From positions 62,001 through 126,000 of the forward strand of contig UCEY01000025.1 in the NCBI GenBank assembly GCA_900471605.1: a stretch of 64,000 bases of DNA. Reading direction: 5' to 3'. A program made the translations under genes and the position numbers. The notes beneath the pieces were generated by a model that had not been told where the DNA came from, ran no database searches, and worked only from the letters and a program-made list of their open reading frames with translations. Numbering within the stretch: position 1 is the stretch's first letter; every line of letters begins with the position of its first letter. This stretch comes from Hyphomicrobiales bacterium. Its GTDB lineage: Bacteria; Pseudomonadota; Alphaproteobacteria; Rhizobiales; Rhizobiaceae. Of the stretch, positions 26,436 to 35,074 are shown piece by piece.

Positions 26436-26978
26436 ATGATGGACGACCCAGATGCGGACCTGGTCGGCGGTATCGCGTCCGGTGACCCCGACGCGATGCG
26501 CAGGATCGTCATGGCCAAACTGCCGAGAATACTGCTGGTCGCAACCCGCATGCTGGGCGACAAGGGCGAGGCGGAAGATGTCGCCCAGGAAACTTTTCTG
26601 CGGATATGGAAACACGCGGGCAGCTGGCGGCAGGGAAGAGCGAAGTTTGACACCTGGGCGCATCGGGTGGCACTCAATCTGTGCTACGACCGGCTTCGTC
26701 GCCGAAGAGAAATTCTCGTCGCCGAAGCTCCCGAGATGGTTGACCAGGGCCCGCTGCCGGACGCCGGATTGCTCGACGACATGAGCGGCGAAAGGGTGCA
26801 GCGCGCATTGCAAAGCCTGGCGCCGCGTCAAAGAGAGGCGATCATCCTGGTTTATTACCAGGACATGTCCAATCGTGACGCGGCGGAAGTGATGCAGATC
26901 AAGGTCGATGCGCTCGAGAGCTTGCTGGCAAGAGGACGCCGCACGTTGCGCGCGATGCTGAACGGAGAAGAAACATGA
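26436..26978 (+). CDS. ECF-type RNA polymerase sigma factor
   Basis: A 180-residue sigma-70 family protein containing only regions 2 and 4. Region 2 is at about 8-85 (EAEDVAQETFLRIWKH, FDTWAHRVALNLCYDRLRR). Region 4 is at about 122-172 (LQSLAPRQREAIILVYYQD, then MSNRDAAEVMQIKVDALESL). It directs RNA polymerase to an envelope- or metal-stress regulon; the target is unknown. The start may be the ATG at 26436 or the adjacent one at 26439. It overlaps the next gene by four bases (ATGA), which encodes a membrane protein suited to be its anti-sigma factor. It resembles the sigma factors paired with NrsF/RseA-like partners in alphaproteobacteria, but no ECF group was assigned. Confidence 0.95.
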   Translation: MMDDPDADLVGGIASGDPDAMRRIVMAKLPRILLVATRMLGDKGEAEDVAQETFLRIWKHAGSWRQGRAKFDTWAHRVALNLCYDRLRRRREILVAEAPEMVDQGPLPDAGLLDDMSGERVQRALQSLAPRQREAIILVYYQDMSNRDAAEVMQIKVDALESLLARGRRTLRAMLNGEET

Positions 26979-27412
26979 CCGAGAAAACAGCAGCTCCGGT
27001 CGATCGGGAAACCTTTCGGGCTCTGGTCAATGCTTATGGATCTAGCCCCCATCGTTGGCCCGATGCGATCAGAGATCCGGCCGTCTCCTTTATGGAAACC
27101 GAAGAAGGGCGGGCGCTGGCCGCAGATGCAGCCCAGCTCGACGCAATTCTGTTCCGGCTGCAGCCGCCGGTGCCTCCAGCCGGACTGGCCGCCGGAATCC
27201 TGGCCGATGGCGAAACGTGGCGCACCAGAAGACAGAGAATCCGTCGCTGGGCGATCAGTGCCGGTTTGGTCGGGATCGGACTTGCCGGCGGCCTGACAGG
27301 CGCCGTTGCCGTGGCGGTCATCACGCCTCCCCCTGCCCTTTCCATCAACGGCACCATGACCGCATTCGGCGAATTGCAGTTCGATAGCGAGTTGACGCAG
27401 GAGACACCATGA
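26975..27412 (+). CDS. Single-pass membrane protein, candidate anti-sigma factor
   Basis: A 145-residue protein with a soluble N-terminal part (1-88), a Lys/Arg-rich turn (RTRRQRIRR) and one membrane helix at about 92-116 (AISAGLVGIGLAGGLTGAVAVAV). A short outer tail follows. No zinc anti-sigma motif (HxxxCxxC) is present, since there is no cysteine. The position between an ECF sigma gene and a membrane-anchored sensor-like gene, with four-base overlaps on both sides, is the basis for calling it anti-sigma. The N-terminal [16 protein letters not shown] helix could bind sigma region 2 or 4. Family not recognised with certainty. Confidence 0.7.
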   Translation: MTEKTAAPVDRETFRALVNAYGSSPHRWPDAIRDPAVSFMETEEGRALAADAAQLDAILFRLQPPVPPAGLAAGILADGETWRTRRQRIRRWAISAGLVGIGLAGGLTGAVAVAVITPPPALSINGTMTAFGELQFDSELTQETP

Positions 27413-27858
27413 GCGACATCAATTTCAGAAGGCTGGTGATTTCGCTGCTTGCGCTCAACACCTTTCTCATCTGCGCTCTTGCGGGCGCCGGGATCGTCTA
27501 TCTGAGGACAGACCCGCCGGCCGCGGTTGCGCGAATGCCGCTGGCCGGCGAGCAGCTGTCCAAGGATGATCGGGATGCCTTTCAACGCACGATGAATGAT
27601 GCTCGTCGCGCGGTACGCCAGAATTCGCTGGAAGCACGGCAGGCCCGCATCGAGGCTGCCGCCCTGATGGGCGAACCGGAACTCGACGCCAAGGCGCTTG
27701 CCAGCGCGCTGGACCGCGCGCGCCGGTCGGAACTCGCCGTGCGTGCCGCCACCGAAGACCGGGCCGTGGAATTCGCACAGGGACTGCCCCTCGACGCGCG
27801 GCGGCGGCTTGCGGAAGGGCTGCTGGCCCGCGAGGCTCCACGCCCTGCCACGAAATGA
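27409..27858 (+). CDS. Membrane-anchored periplasmic protein, CnrR/ZraP-like sensor candidate
   Basis: A 149-residue protein with an N-terminal membrane helix (about 8-30, LVISLLALNTFLICALAGAGIV in pieces). The periplasmic part is helical and Arg/Ala-rich, with LSKDDRDAFQRTMNDARRAV and LDAKALASALDRARRSE. This two-helix hairpin layout is that of periplasmic heavy-metal or envelope-stress sensors (CnrR, ZraP, CpxP/Spy). It overlaps the candidate anti-sigma gene by four bases, so the three genes form one unit. It lacks a clear His/Met-rich metal site, so the signal is unknown. Confidence 0.65.
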   Translation: MSDINFRRLVISLLALNTFLICALAGAGIVYLRTDPPAAVARMPLAGEQLSKDDRDAFQRTMNDARRAVRQNSLEARQARIEAAALMGEPELDAKALASALDRARRSELAVRAATEDRAVEFAQGLPLDARRRLAEGLLAREAPRPATK

Positions 27859-27933
27859 CCACATTTGGGAAGCGACGGATTTTTCTGCAGCCGCCGTTAA
27901 AGAGCCGATGACGAAACGGAGTTCGTATCGGTT

Positions 27934-29439
27934 ATGGCCAATTCCAAAGAGATTGACGCTGCCCTGACACTCTGGCGCTTTGGCCTCGGCGCGCGCGAAG
28001 GCGATCTGCAGGCGATCAAGGATGACCCCCGCGATCTTCTACGGCAGGAGGTGGTGGAATGCTACACGCCGACGCCCGTCGGAGCGGCACTGCGTTCCAG
28101 CGCCGACCTGCTCATGTCTCTGATCGAATACAACAAGGAAGTCCAGGCGGAACGGGACCGTCCTGCGCCTGCGCCGATGCCCGCCCCGCAGCCGGTCGCA
28201 ACCGCAGTTGGCAATGCCCAAGATGCAAACCGCCCCGCCGGGGGCATGATGGATGCGGGAGCGACGGCGGCTCCGGCCCAACCGCAGCAACCCGACAAGA
28301 AGGCCGCCCCGGCCTCAAAACGCCCGTACCTTCCCCAGCAGATACTCATTGCCGAAGCCGACGCCCGATTCAACGGCACCATACATCAGCCATTGATCGG
28401 TTTCGGCGAACGGCTCGCGATGTTCTGGGCCAACCATTTCGCAATCGCCACCGGCAAGGGCGGCGACGTGCATATCATGGCGGGCGCCTTCGAGCGCGAA
28501 GCGATCCGTCCGCATGTCTTCGGCCGCTTCGAAGATATGCTGCTGGCGGTCGAGAGCCATCCGGCCATGCTGTATTTCCTCGACAACCATCAATCGATCG
28601 GGCCGAATTCCCAGGCCAACAAGAATGGAAAACGCGGACTCAACGAGAACCTCGCCCGCGAGATCATGGAACTGCACACGCTGGGGGTAGATGGCGGCTA
28701 CGATCAGGCCGACGTGACGTCGCTTGCCCGTATCATCACCGGCTGGAGCGTCTATCGCGATGAAAAACGTCCCGGCCCGATGGGCAGTTTCGTTTTCAAC
28801 GCCTATGCGCACGAACCGGGCGACCATTCGGTGATGGGAATGACCTATGCCGAGGACGGCGAGGAACAGGGGCGCTCGGTGCTGCGCGACCTCGCTCGCC
28901 ATCCGGCGACCGCCAAACATATCGCCTTCAAGCTCGTCCGGCATTTCGTGGCCGATCAGCCGCCGGCCGGTATCGTCCGCAAAGTCGCCGCGGCCTACAC
29001 GAAAACTCATGGCGACCTGTCCGCCGTCTACAAAGCCCTGATCGATAGCGAAGAAGCCTGGGCGCCCGAGTTGTCCAAGATGCGGCCTCCGCTCGACTAC
29101 GTCGTGGCGCTGATCCGCGCGACAGGCCTCAGACCAAAACCCGAGCAGATCATCTCCACCCTGAACGCGCTCGGTCAGCCGCTCTGGAACCCCTCGGGCC
29201 CGAACGGTTTCTCCGATGTCACGGATGGCTGGGCCTCGTCCGAAGGTCTCGCCACCCGGATCGACGCCGCCGCCATCTTCGCCCACCAGACTGGCGGGGC
29301 CACCGACCCACGGGAATTCGTCAGGGACCGCTTGGGTCCCCTTCTTTCTCCCGAAACGCTGCAGGCGGTGGCCCGGGCCGAAACCAAGGCGCAAGGCCTG
29401 TCGATCGCATTCCTTTCCCCCGAATTTCAGAGGCGTTGA
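27934..29439 (+). CDS. DUF1800-family protein
   Basis: A 501-residue protein with the DUF1800 signatures: a leading DAALTLWRFGLGAREGDL, MFWANHFAIATGKGG, LHTLGVDGGYDQADVTSLAR and TGWSVYR. Residues about 70-128 are a low-complexity Ala/Pro/Gln insertion. No signal peptide is visible. DUF1800 proteins are usually encoded next to DUF1501 proteins, as here; their biochemical role is not established. The gene begins 75 bases after the sensor-like gene, so it may be in the same transcript or in the sigma factor's regulon. It is followed by the DUF1501 gene after two bases. Confidence 0.92.
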   Translation: MANSKEIDAALTLWRFGLGAREGDLQAIKDDPRDLLRQEVVECYTPTPVGAALRSSADLLMSLIEYNKEVQAERDRPAPAPMPAPQPVATAVGNAQDANRPAGGMMDAGATAAPAQPQQPDKKAAPASKRPYLPQQILIAEADARFNGTIHQPLIGFGERLAMFWANHFAIATGKGGDVHIMAGAFEREAIRPHVFGRFEDMLLAVESHPAMLYFLDNHQSIGPNSQANKNGKRGLNENLAREIMELHTLGVDGGYDQADVTSLARIITGWSVYRDEKRPGPMGSFVFNAYAHEPGDHSVMGMTYAEDGEEQGRSVLRDLARHPATAKHIAFKLVRHFVADQPPAGIVRKVAAAYTKTHGDLSAVYKALIDSEEAWAPELSKMRPPLDYVVALIRATGLRPKPEQIISTLNALGQPLWNPSGPNGFSDVTDGWASSEGLATRIDAAAIFAHQTGGATDPREFVRDRLGPLLSPETLQAVARAETKAQGLSIAFLSPEFQRR

Positions 29440-29441
29440 TC

Positions 29442-30665
29442 ATGTTGTGCGAGCATCTTTCCCCGACCCGTCGTGCAGTCCTCGGCGCTTCCGGCGCACT
29501 TTTTGCCTGGGCCTTCATGCCCCGCTTCGCTCATGCCGCCGGCGGGCGAGACCCGCGTTTCGTAACGATCATCCTGCGCGGCGCACTCGACGGCCTGACG
29601 GCCGTCCCGCCGATCGGTGATCCGGACTACGAAGCGTTGAGACAGCAGAGCGCCATGCGGATCGAGGGAACCAATGCCGCACTGCCGCTCGACGGTTTCT
29701 TTGCGCTGCATCCCTCCATGCGCAATTTTCAACGTCTCTTTCGCGCCGGACAGGCGGCCGTCGTGCATGCCAGTGCGACCTCCTATCGGGAGCGGTCGCA
29801 TTTCGATGGTCAGGACGTTCTGGAATCGGGATTTCCGGCGCCCGGTCACGTCGAGACCGGTTGGCTCAATAGATTGCTCGAAGGACTGCCGGCGGGTGAA
29901 CGGGTCGCGCCGGGCCTAGCCGAGCGCGTGCGGGGACTGTCGGTCGGGACCACGGCCGCACTGGTCATTCGCGGCAAAGCGCCGGTGCTCGGCTGGGCTC
30001 CCTCCATCCTGAAACCTGCGGATGGCGATCTCGCTCCCCGCCTTGCCGATCTCTACGGACAGAAGGACCCGGTTCTCGCGCGCCTTCTTCAAGAAGGGAT
30101 CGACACCGGAAAGATCGCGTCCGGCATCGACATCAAGGCGCGCGGCGGTCCGGGAGATCCGAACGGCATGGAGCAGATGGCGAGGGGTGCTGCACGGCTG
30201 ATCGCGCATCCGGAAGGCCCCCGTGTCGCAGCCCTCGCATTCGAGGGATGGGATACCCACGCTCAGGAAACCGACCGTCTGGCAAAACTGCTGACCGGGC
30301 TCGACAACGCGCTCGCTGCATTCGAGCAGGAACTCGGCCCCGTCTGGAAGGATACCGCAATCCTCGTCGCAACGGAGTTCGGCCGTACCGCCCGCATCAA
30401 TGGAACCGAAGGCACGGACCACGGCACGGGCACGACGGCTTTTCTCGCCGGCGGAGCGATCCGCGGAGGACGGGTCATCACCGACTGGCCCGGCTTGAAG
30501 GAAGCGCAATTGCACGACGCCCGCGACCTTGCAGCAACCACTGATCTCAGAGCGATCATCAAGGGTGTTGCGACCGACCTGCTCGGCGCGAACGCCGGCC
30601 ATCTGCGCGATGTTGTTTTCCCCGGTTCGGAAAACGTACAGGCCGCAAAAGGCCTGATCGTCTGA
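29442..30665 (+). CDS. DUF1501-family exported protein with Tat-like signal
   Basis: A 407-residue protein from the ATG at 29442, with AGAGG nine bases upstream. The N-terminus SPTRRAVLGASGALFAWAF followed by A-H-A resembles a twin-arginine signal. DUF1501 elements include FVTIILRGALDGL, SHFDGQDVLESG, FEGWDTHAQE and EFGRTARINGTEGTDHG, which resemble the metal-binding core of the alkaline-phosphatase/sulfatase-like fold. Function is unknown. The conserved partnership with DUF1800 suggests a shared envelope process, with this member exported folded. Confidence 0.92.
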   Translation: MLCEHLSPTRRAVLGASGALFAWAFMPRFAHAAGGRDPRFVTIILRGALDGLTAVPPIGDPDYEALRQQSAMRIEGTNAALPLDGFFALHPSMRNFQRLFRAGQAAVVHASATSYRERSHFDGQDVLESGFPAPGHVETGWLNRLLEGLPAGERVAPGLAERVRGLSVGTTAALVIRGKAPVLGWAPSILKPADGDLAPRLADLYGQKDPVLARLLQEGIDTGKIASGIDIKARGGPGDPNGMEQMARGAARLIAHPEGPRVAALAFEGWDTHAQETDRLAKLLTGLDNALAAFEQELGPVWKDTAILVATEFGRTARINGTEGTDHGTGTTAFLAGGAIRGGRVITDWPGLKEAQLHDARDLAATTDLRAIIKGVATDLLGANAGHLRDVVFPGSENVQAAKGLIV

Positions 30666-30764
30666 CCGCGTTGTGTTGAGGGCGGACCCGGTGTGTCGGG
30701 TTCCTGATCTCATCGATCCCCGACGTTTGGCAGGATTTTTCGCAAGGCAGGGAGTTCTTAAACG

Positions 30765-30792
30765 AAATAGTCTATTTATTTTATAGAAAATA
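30765..30792. promoter_or_regulatory. AT-rich inverted repeats upstream of the sulfonate-type ABC operon
   Basis: AAATAG (30765-30770) and CTATTT (30772-30777) are separated by one base. TATTTT (30777-30782) and AAAATA (30787-30792) are separated by ATAG. They form an AT-rich block about 60 bases before the binding-protein ATG, in otherwise GC-rich DNA. A promoter with an operator, perhaps for a sulfur- or nitrogen-responsive regulator, is plausible but no regulator was identified. Confidence 0.4.
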
Positions 30793-30849
30793 TCCCACCC
30801 TTCCGTGCATCGATATCCACATCCTGCAACGAAAAGGGGAAGATCGACG

Positions 30850-31875
30850 ATGACATTGGTAAAGACAGTGAGAGTGGCGCTGATCGGCCTGCTGGGCTTC
30901 GGCGCCATGGGTGGCGTGGCCGCGGCTCAGACGAACGCGCCTCTTCTTCCAAAAGTGCCGCCCGGAACGGTCCTGACGATCGGCGATCCGGTGACGCAGA
31001 AAGCACTGGAAGTCTCCGGCCTGATCAAGGAACTGTCCTTCGAGGTCAAATGGGCGAACATCAGCGGTGGCCCTCAGACTTCGGAGGCATTCCGGGCCAA
31101 GGCGCTCGACGTCGGATCGGTAGCCGAGATCCCTTCGATCTTCGCCAACTGGAACAACCTGCCGGTCCGCAACATCGCCTATCGCGAACGCCGCGATCCG
31201 ATCGCCAATCCCATTTATCGTTTCGGCGTGGCGCCGGGCGCCGGCGTCAAGACGCTGGCGGACTTCCGCGGCAAGCGGATCGCCTTCAGCCCCGGCCAGG
31301 CGCAGGGCGCGCTCGTCCTGCGGGCAATCCATGCTGCCGGTCTCAAGAAAAGCGACGTCACCCTGGTCGAACTGCCCAGCACCGGCGACGTCTATCCGAA
31401 GGCGCTGGCGAGCAGGCAGGTCGACATCGCCCCGCTCGGCGGCGTCTACATTCGGCGCTATATCACGCAATACGGCGCCGAGGGCGCCACGCTCCTGGAA
31501 CACGGGCTGCGCGATGATCCCGCCCATCTTTATGCTCCGCAATGGGTGCTGGACGATCCCGCCAAAGCCGCCGCTCTCGCCGAATTTGTTGGCCTGTGGG
31601 CGCGCGCGACCGAATGGGTCAACAGGAACCCGGAGATCTGGATCAAGGAATATTATGTCGGCCAACAGGGCCTGAGCCGGGATGACGGCGAATATCTCGT
31701 CAAGCTGACCGGGGAACAGGTTGTGTCCGGCGATTGGAGCGAGGTGAAGAAGCGCCATCAGGCGACCATCAACCTGCTGGCGGAAGAGCTCGGCTACAAA
31801 CCCTTCGACGTGGAAAAGATCTTCGACAACCGGTTCGAAAAAGTCGCCTCCGCCGCTTTGGCGAAGAGCCAGTAA
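30850..31875 (+). CDS. ABC transporter substrate-binding protein, sulfonate/nitrate/taurine type
   Basis: A 341-residue protein from the ATG at 30850, with AAGGGGAAGA upstream. A signal peptide (VRVALIGLLGFGAMGGVAAA) precedes an SsuA/NMT1-like fold: LTIGDPVTQKALEVSG, VKWANISGGPQTSEAFRAK, LDVGSVAEIPSIFA and TLADFRGKRIAFSPG. SsuA-type proteins bind sulfonates, taurine or related anions in the periplasm and deliver them to a permease-ATPase pair, which is encoded just downstream. With the LLM monooxygenase that follows, an organosulfur substrate is likely, but nitrilotriacetate-like chelates are also possible. Confidence 0.88.
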   Translation: MTLVKTVRVALIGLLGFGAMGGVAAAQTNAPLLPKVPPGTVLTIGDPVTQKALEVSGLIKELSFEVKWANISGGPQTSEAFRAKALDVGSVAEIPSIFANWNNLPVRNIAYRERRDPIANPIYRFGVAPGAGVKTLADFRGKRIAFSPGQAQGALVLRAIHAAGLKKSDVTLVELPSTGDVYPKALASRQVDIAPLGGVYIRRYITQYGAEGATLLEHGLRDDPAHLYAPQWVLDDPAKAAALAEFVGLWARATEWVNRNPEIWIKEYYVGQQGLSRDDGEYLVKLTGEQVVSGDWSEVKKRHQATINLLAEELGYKPFDVEKIFDNRFEKVASAALAKSQ

Positions 31876-31905
31876 CCCCAACGGCATCCAAGAGGAGATC
31901 TGAAC

Positions 31906-32787
31906 ATGGCAACCATTTGGGATGCGGTCGAGGTGAAAACACCCCGGCAATCCAGCCGCGAAACTATCCATACGGTTCCATCCGTGGCGAGGCCCGGTGT
32001 GTCCCGGCGTCGTCGAAGACTTGGGCCTGGACCGGCGATACCCTTCGGACTACAGATCGGGCCGGCATTGCTTGTTCTGCTATGGGTGACCGGATCGGCA
32101 CTCGGATGGATCGATCCCCGGATCCTGTCCGCCCCCTGGACGGTCGTCGAAGCCTTTGGAAGGCTCATCGAGCAGGGACGCCTGCAGGATAATTTCGTGA
32201 CATCGGCGACGCGTGCCCTGCTCGGTCTTGGCATCGGATTGGTGATCGGCACGGTCCTTGCCGTCATCGCCGGCCTTTCCCGGATCGGCGAAGCGCTGAT
32301 CGACGGCCCCGTGCAGATCAAGCGTGCGATCCCCACGCTTGCCCTGATCCCCCTCCTGATCCTGTGGTTCGGCATCGGCGAGGGCATGAAGGTCACGACC
32401 ATCGCGCTCGCCGTCATCATACCCATCTACATTCATACGCATAACGCCCTGCGCGGAATCGACAGCCGCTATGTGGAACTGGCCGAGACCTTGGGCATGA
32501 GCCAGAAGGATTTCATCCTCCAGGTCGTGCTGCCCGGCGCCTTGCCCGGATTTCTCCTGGGGCTGCGGTTTGCCGTCACCCTTTGCTGGGTTTCGCTTGT
32601 CGTGGTCGAGCAGATCAACGCCACCAGCGGGCTTGGCTACATGATCGACCTCGCCCGCAACTATGGACAAACCGATGTCATCCTCGTCGGCCTGGTCGTC
32701 TACGTACTGCTGGGTCTTGTCTCGGACGGTCTCGTCCGCCTGCTCGAACGGAGGGTCCTCTCATGGCGCCGCACGCTAGCCAACTGA
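31906..32787 (+). CDS. ABC transporter permease, SsuC/TauC type
   Basis: A 293-residue permease; the ATG at 31906 follows GAGGAG. An unusually long cytoplasmic N-terminus of about 45 residues precedes the first membrane helix (LQIGPALLVLLWVTGSAL). About six helices follow. The EAA loop reads VELAETLGMSQKDFILQVVL with the following PGALPGFLLGL, typical of the BPD_transp_1 family. It pairs with the ATPase gene, which overlaps it by 25 bases. Confidence 0.92.
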   Translation: MATIWDAVEVKTPRQSSRETIHTVPSVARPGVSRRRRRLGPGPAIPFGLQIGPALLVLLWVTGSALGWIDPRILSAPWTVVEAFGRLIEQGRLQDNFVTSATRALLGLGIGLVIGTVLAVIAGLSRIGEALIDGPVQIKRAIPTLALIPLLILWFGIGEGMKVTTIALAVIIPIYIHTHNALRGIDSRYVELAETLGMSQKDFILQVVLPGALPGFLLGLRFAVTLCWVSLVVVEQINATSGLGYMIDLARNYGQTDVILVGLVVYVLLGLVSDGLVRLLERRVLSWRRTLAN

Positions 32788-33512
32788 AGTCTGCCACCAA
32801 AACCGTCCATGTCCGCAACCTCGTGCGCCGCTTCGCCGCCAAGACGATCCTGGACGGAGTGGATCTCGATATCGAGGAGGGTCAATTCGTGGCGCTGCTC
32901 GGCAGAAGCGGATCCGGCAAGAGCACCTTTCTCAAAGCCCTTGCCGGCCTCGACCACGACGTCGAGGGCACCGGCACGCTCGACACGCCCGAAAATCTCT
33001 CGGTGGTCTTTCAGGATGCTCGCCTCCTGCCCTGGCGTACCGTCATCCAGAACGTCACGCTCGGCCTGCCGGGTGCGGCCGGTCAGGAAGCGGGCAGAAA
33101 GGCATTGGCGGAGGTGGGGCTCGAAGGCCGCGAGGCAGCCTGGCCGAACCAGCTCTCCGGCGGCGAGCAGCAGCGGGTCGCCCTTGCGCGCTCGCTGGTC
33201 CGCCAGCCGTCCCTGCTTCTCGCCGACGAGCCGTTTGGAGCGCTCGACGCCCTCACGCGGCTGAAGATGCACGACCTCTTGCGGGAATTGTGCGCGAGGC
33301 ACCGCCCGGCGGTATTGCTCGTCACCCATGACGTCGATGAGGCCATTTCGCTTGCCGACCGGATCCTCGTCCTCGACGAGGGCCGCCTGATCGAGGACCT
33401 GCGGGTCGATCTGCCGGCGCCGCGTGACCATGGCGATCCGCGCTTTGCAAGCATCCGCACCCAGCTTTTGAGCCGACTGGGGGTCGAAACTCCCGGACGG
33501 CGTGCCGCCTGA
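32763..33512 (+). CDS. ABC transporter ATPase, SsuB/TauB type
   Basis: A 249-residue ATPase from the ATG at 32763, inside the permease gene. Walker A GRSGSGKST at 47-55, Q-loop VVFQDARLLPW, signature LSGGEQQR and Walker B LLLADEPFGALD, with the H-loop in LVTHDVDEA. The VFQD.RLLPW pattern is characteristic of nitrate/sulfonate/taurine-type ATPases. It energises uptake by the preceding permease and binding protein. The three genes and the next monooxygenase gene run in one direction. Confidence 0.94.
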   Translation: MAPHASQLKSATKTVHVRNLVRRFAAKTILDGVDLDIEEGQFVALLGRSGSGKSTFLKALAGLDHDVEGTGTLDTPENLSVVFQDARLLPWRTVIQNVTLGLPGAAGQEAGRKALAEVGLEGREAAWPNQLSGGEQQRVALARSLVRQPSLLLADEPFGALDALTRLKMHDLLRELCARHRPAVLLVTHDVDEAISLADRILVLDEGRLIEDLRVDLPAPRDHGDPRFASIRTQLLSRLGVETPGRRAA

Positions 33513-33599
33513 AATCCGACGCACGAGATCCAAGCGACCAAGTGATCATGGCCGGGAAGGGTCTGCTCAACTTCAACACCTCAACCGAGGAATACGCCA

Positions 33600-34976
33600 A
33601 TGACCAAACACAACAGACAGATACGGCTGGGAGCCTTCATCATGGCGACCGGCCACCACGTCGCCGCCTGGCGTCATCCTGACGCGCAGGCCGACGCGGG
33701 CCTGAACATCGACCACTATCGCGAACTCGCCCAGACGGCAGAGCGCGGCAAGTTCGATCTGGTGTTCGTAGCGGACAGCCCCGCAGGGTGGGAGCAGGCA
33801 AAGGACCCTGAAGCACTTCGCCGTTCCTCCCAGGGCGCCCATTTCGAACCCGTGACCCTATGGGCGGCGCTGTCGCAGACCACGAGCCATATAGGTTTCG
33901 TCGCCACCGCATCCACCACCTACGAGGACCCCTATCTTCTGGCCCGCAAATTCGCCTCGCTCGACTACATCTCCAAGGGACGGGCTGCCTGGAATGTGGT
34001 CACGACGGGCGCCGACGTTTCCAGGAACTTTTCCATCCCCGGTCATCCCGCCCATGCCGACCGTTATGCGCGGGCTGAAGAATTCGTCGATCTGGTGAAA
34101 GGTTTGTGGGATAGCTACGAAGACGACGCCTTCATCCGCGACAAGGAAAACGGCATCTATCTCGATCCCGACAAGGTACATCTCGTGGATCACAAGGGGC
34201 AGTTCTTCTCCGTCACCGGTCCGCTCAATGTCGGCCGTCCCGTGCAGGGCTATCCGGTCATCGTGCAGGCCGGCGCGTCGGAACCCGGCCGCGAGCTTGC
34301 CGCGAGAACCGCAGAAATGATCTTCACCGCCAACCAGACACTCGATGACGCCCAGGAATTCTATTCGGACGTCAAGGGACGGCTCGCCCGTTATGGACGC
34401 AGTCAGGACGACCTTCTGATCAGTCCCGGCATATTCCCCGTTCTCGGTGGAACGGAAAAGGAGGCGCAGGAAAACTACGATTATATCCAGTCGCTCGTTC
34501 ACCCCTCCATTGCCTGGAATATTCTCGCCCGCCACTACAAGGGCGTCGATCTCTCCGGTTATTCGCTGGACGACCCTGCCCCGCCATTGCCCCAGGATAC
34601 CGAGCTCAACAAAAGCCGTCTCAAACTGGTCACCGATCTGGTATCGCGAAACAATCTGACGCTACGCCAGTTCTATCTTGCCGTTGCAACCGCCCGCGGC
34701 CATCGCACCGTCGTCGGCACGCCCGAACAGATTGCCGATGCGATGCAGCTATGGTTCGAGAATGGCGCAGCCGACGCCTTCAACGTCATGCCGCCGGTGC
34801 TTCCTGCCGGATTGACGGACTTCGTGGATCAGGTGGTACCCATCCTGCGCAGGCGTGGTCTTTTCCGGCATGAATATGAAGGGACGACCCTTCGCGAAAA
34901 CCTGGGCCTCAAGCGACCGCAAAACGGTTTCGCGCTTCGATCCCAGCTCGAGCAGAAGACCCGGGCTGCGGTTTGA
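33600..34976 (+). CDS. Flavin-dependent LLM-class monooxygenase, NtaA/SnaA/DszA family
   Basis: A 458-residue luciferase-like monooxygenase; ATG at 33600 after GAGGAA. The family start is clear: IRLGAFIMATGHHVAAWRHP, then YRELAQTAERGKFDLVFVAD. Further motifs are LDYISKGRAAWNVVTTG, NPL-type spacing and AEMIFTANQTLDDA. These two-component enzymes use FMNH2 from a separate reductase to cleave C-S or C-N bonds (DBT sulfone, nitrilotriacetate, EDTA, alkyl sulfones). No reductase gene is visible nearby. Position after an SsuABC-like transporter suggests scavenging sulfur or nitrogen from an imported organic compound. Confidence 0.9.
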   Translation: MTKHNRQIRLGAFIMATGHHVAAWRHPDAQADAGLNIDHYRELAQTAERGKFDLVFVADSPAGWEQAKDPEALRRSSQGAHFEPVTLWAALSQTTSHIGFVATASTTYEDPYLLARKFASLDYISKGRAAWNVVTTGADVSRNFSIPGHPAHADRYARAEEFVDLVKGLWDSYEDDAFIRDKENGIYLDPDKVHLVDHKGQFFSVTGPLNVGRPVQGYPVIVQAGASEPGRELAARTAEMIFTANQTLDDAQEFYSDVKGRLARYGRSQDDLLISPGIFPVLGGTEKEAQENYDYIQSLVHPSIAWNILARHYKGVDLSGYSLDDPAPPLPQDTELNKSRLKLVTDLVSRNNLTLRQFYLAVATARGHRTVVGTPEQIADAMQLWFENGAADAFNVMPPVLPAGLTDFVDQVVPILRRRGLFRHEYEGTTLRENLGLKRPQNGFALRSQLEQKTRAAV

Positions 34977-35050
34977 TGCCGGTATTTCAGTGACATGTCC
35001 TGGCCTTGTGCTGACCGGATCGCCGTCAGTTCCGGGCCGGGACGCTGGCT

Positions 35051-35068
35051 CGTGCCCTCCCGGGCACG
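35051..35068. terminator. Hairpin between convergent monooxygenase and GGDEF-EAL genes
   Basis: CGTGCCC (35051-35057) and GGGCACG (35062-35068) form a perfect 7-bp stem with a TCCC loop in the 98-base gap between two converging genes. It lacks a T-run on either side. Placement suggests a bidirectional terminator. Confidence 0.45.
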
Positions 35069-35074
35069 GCTCGC

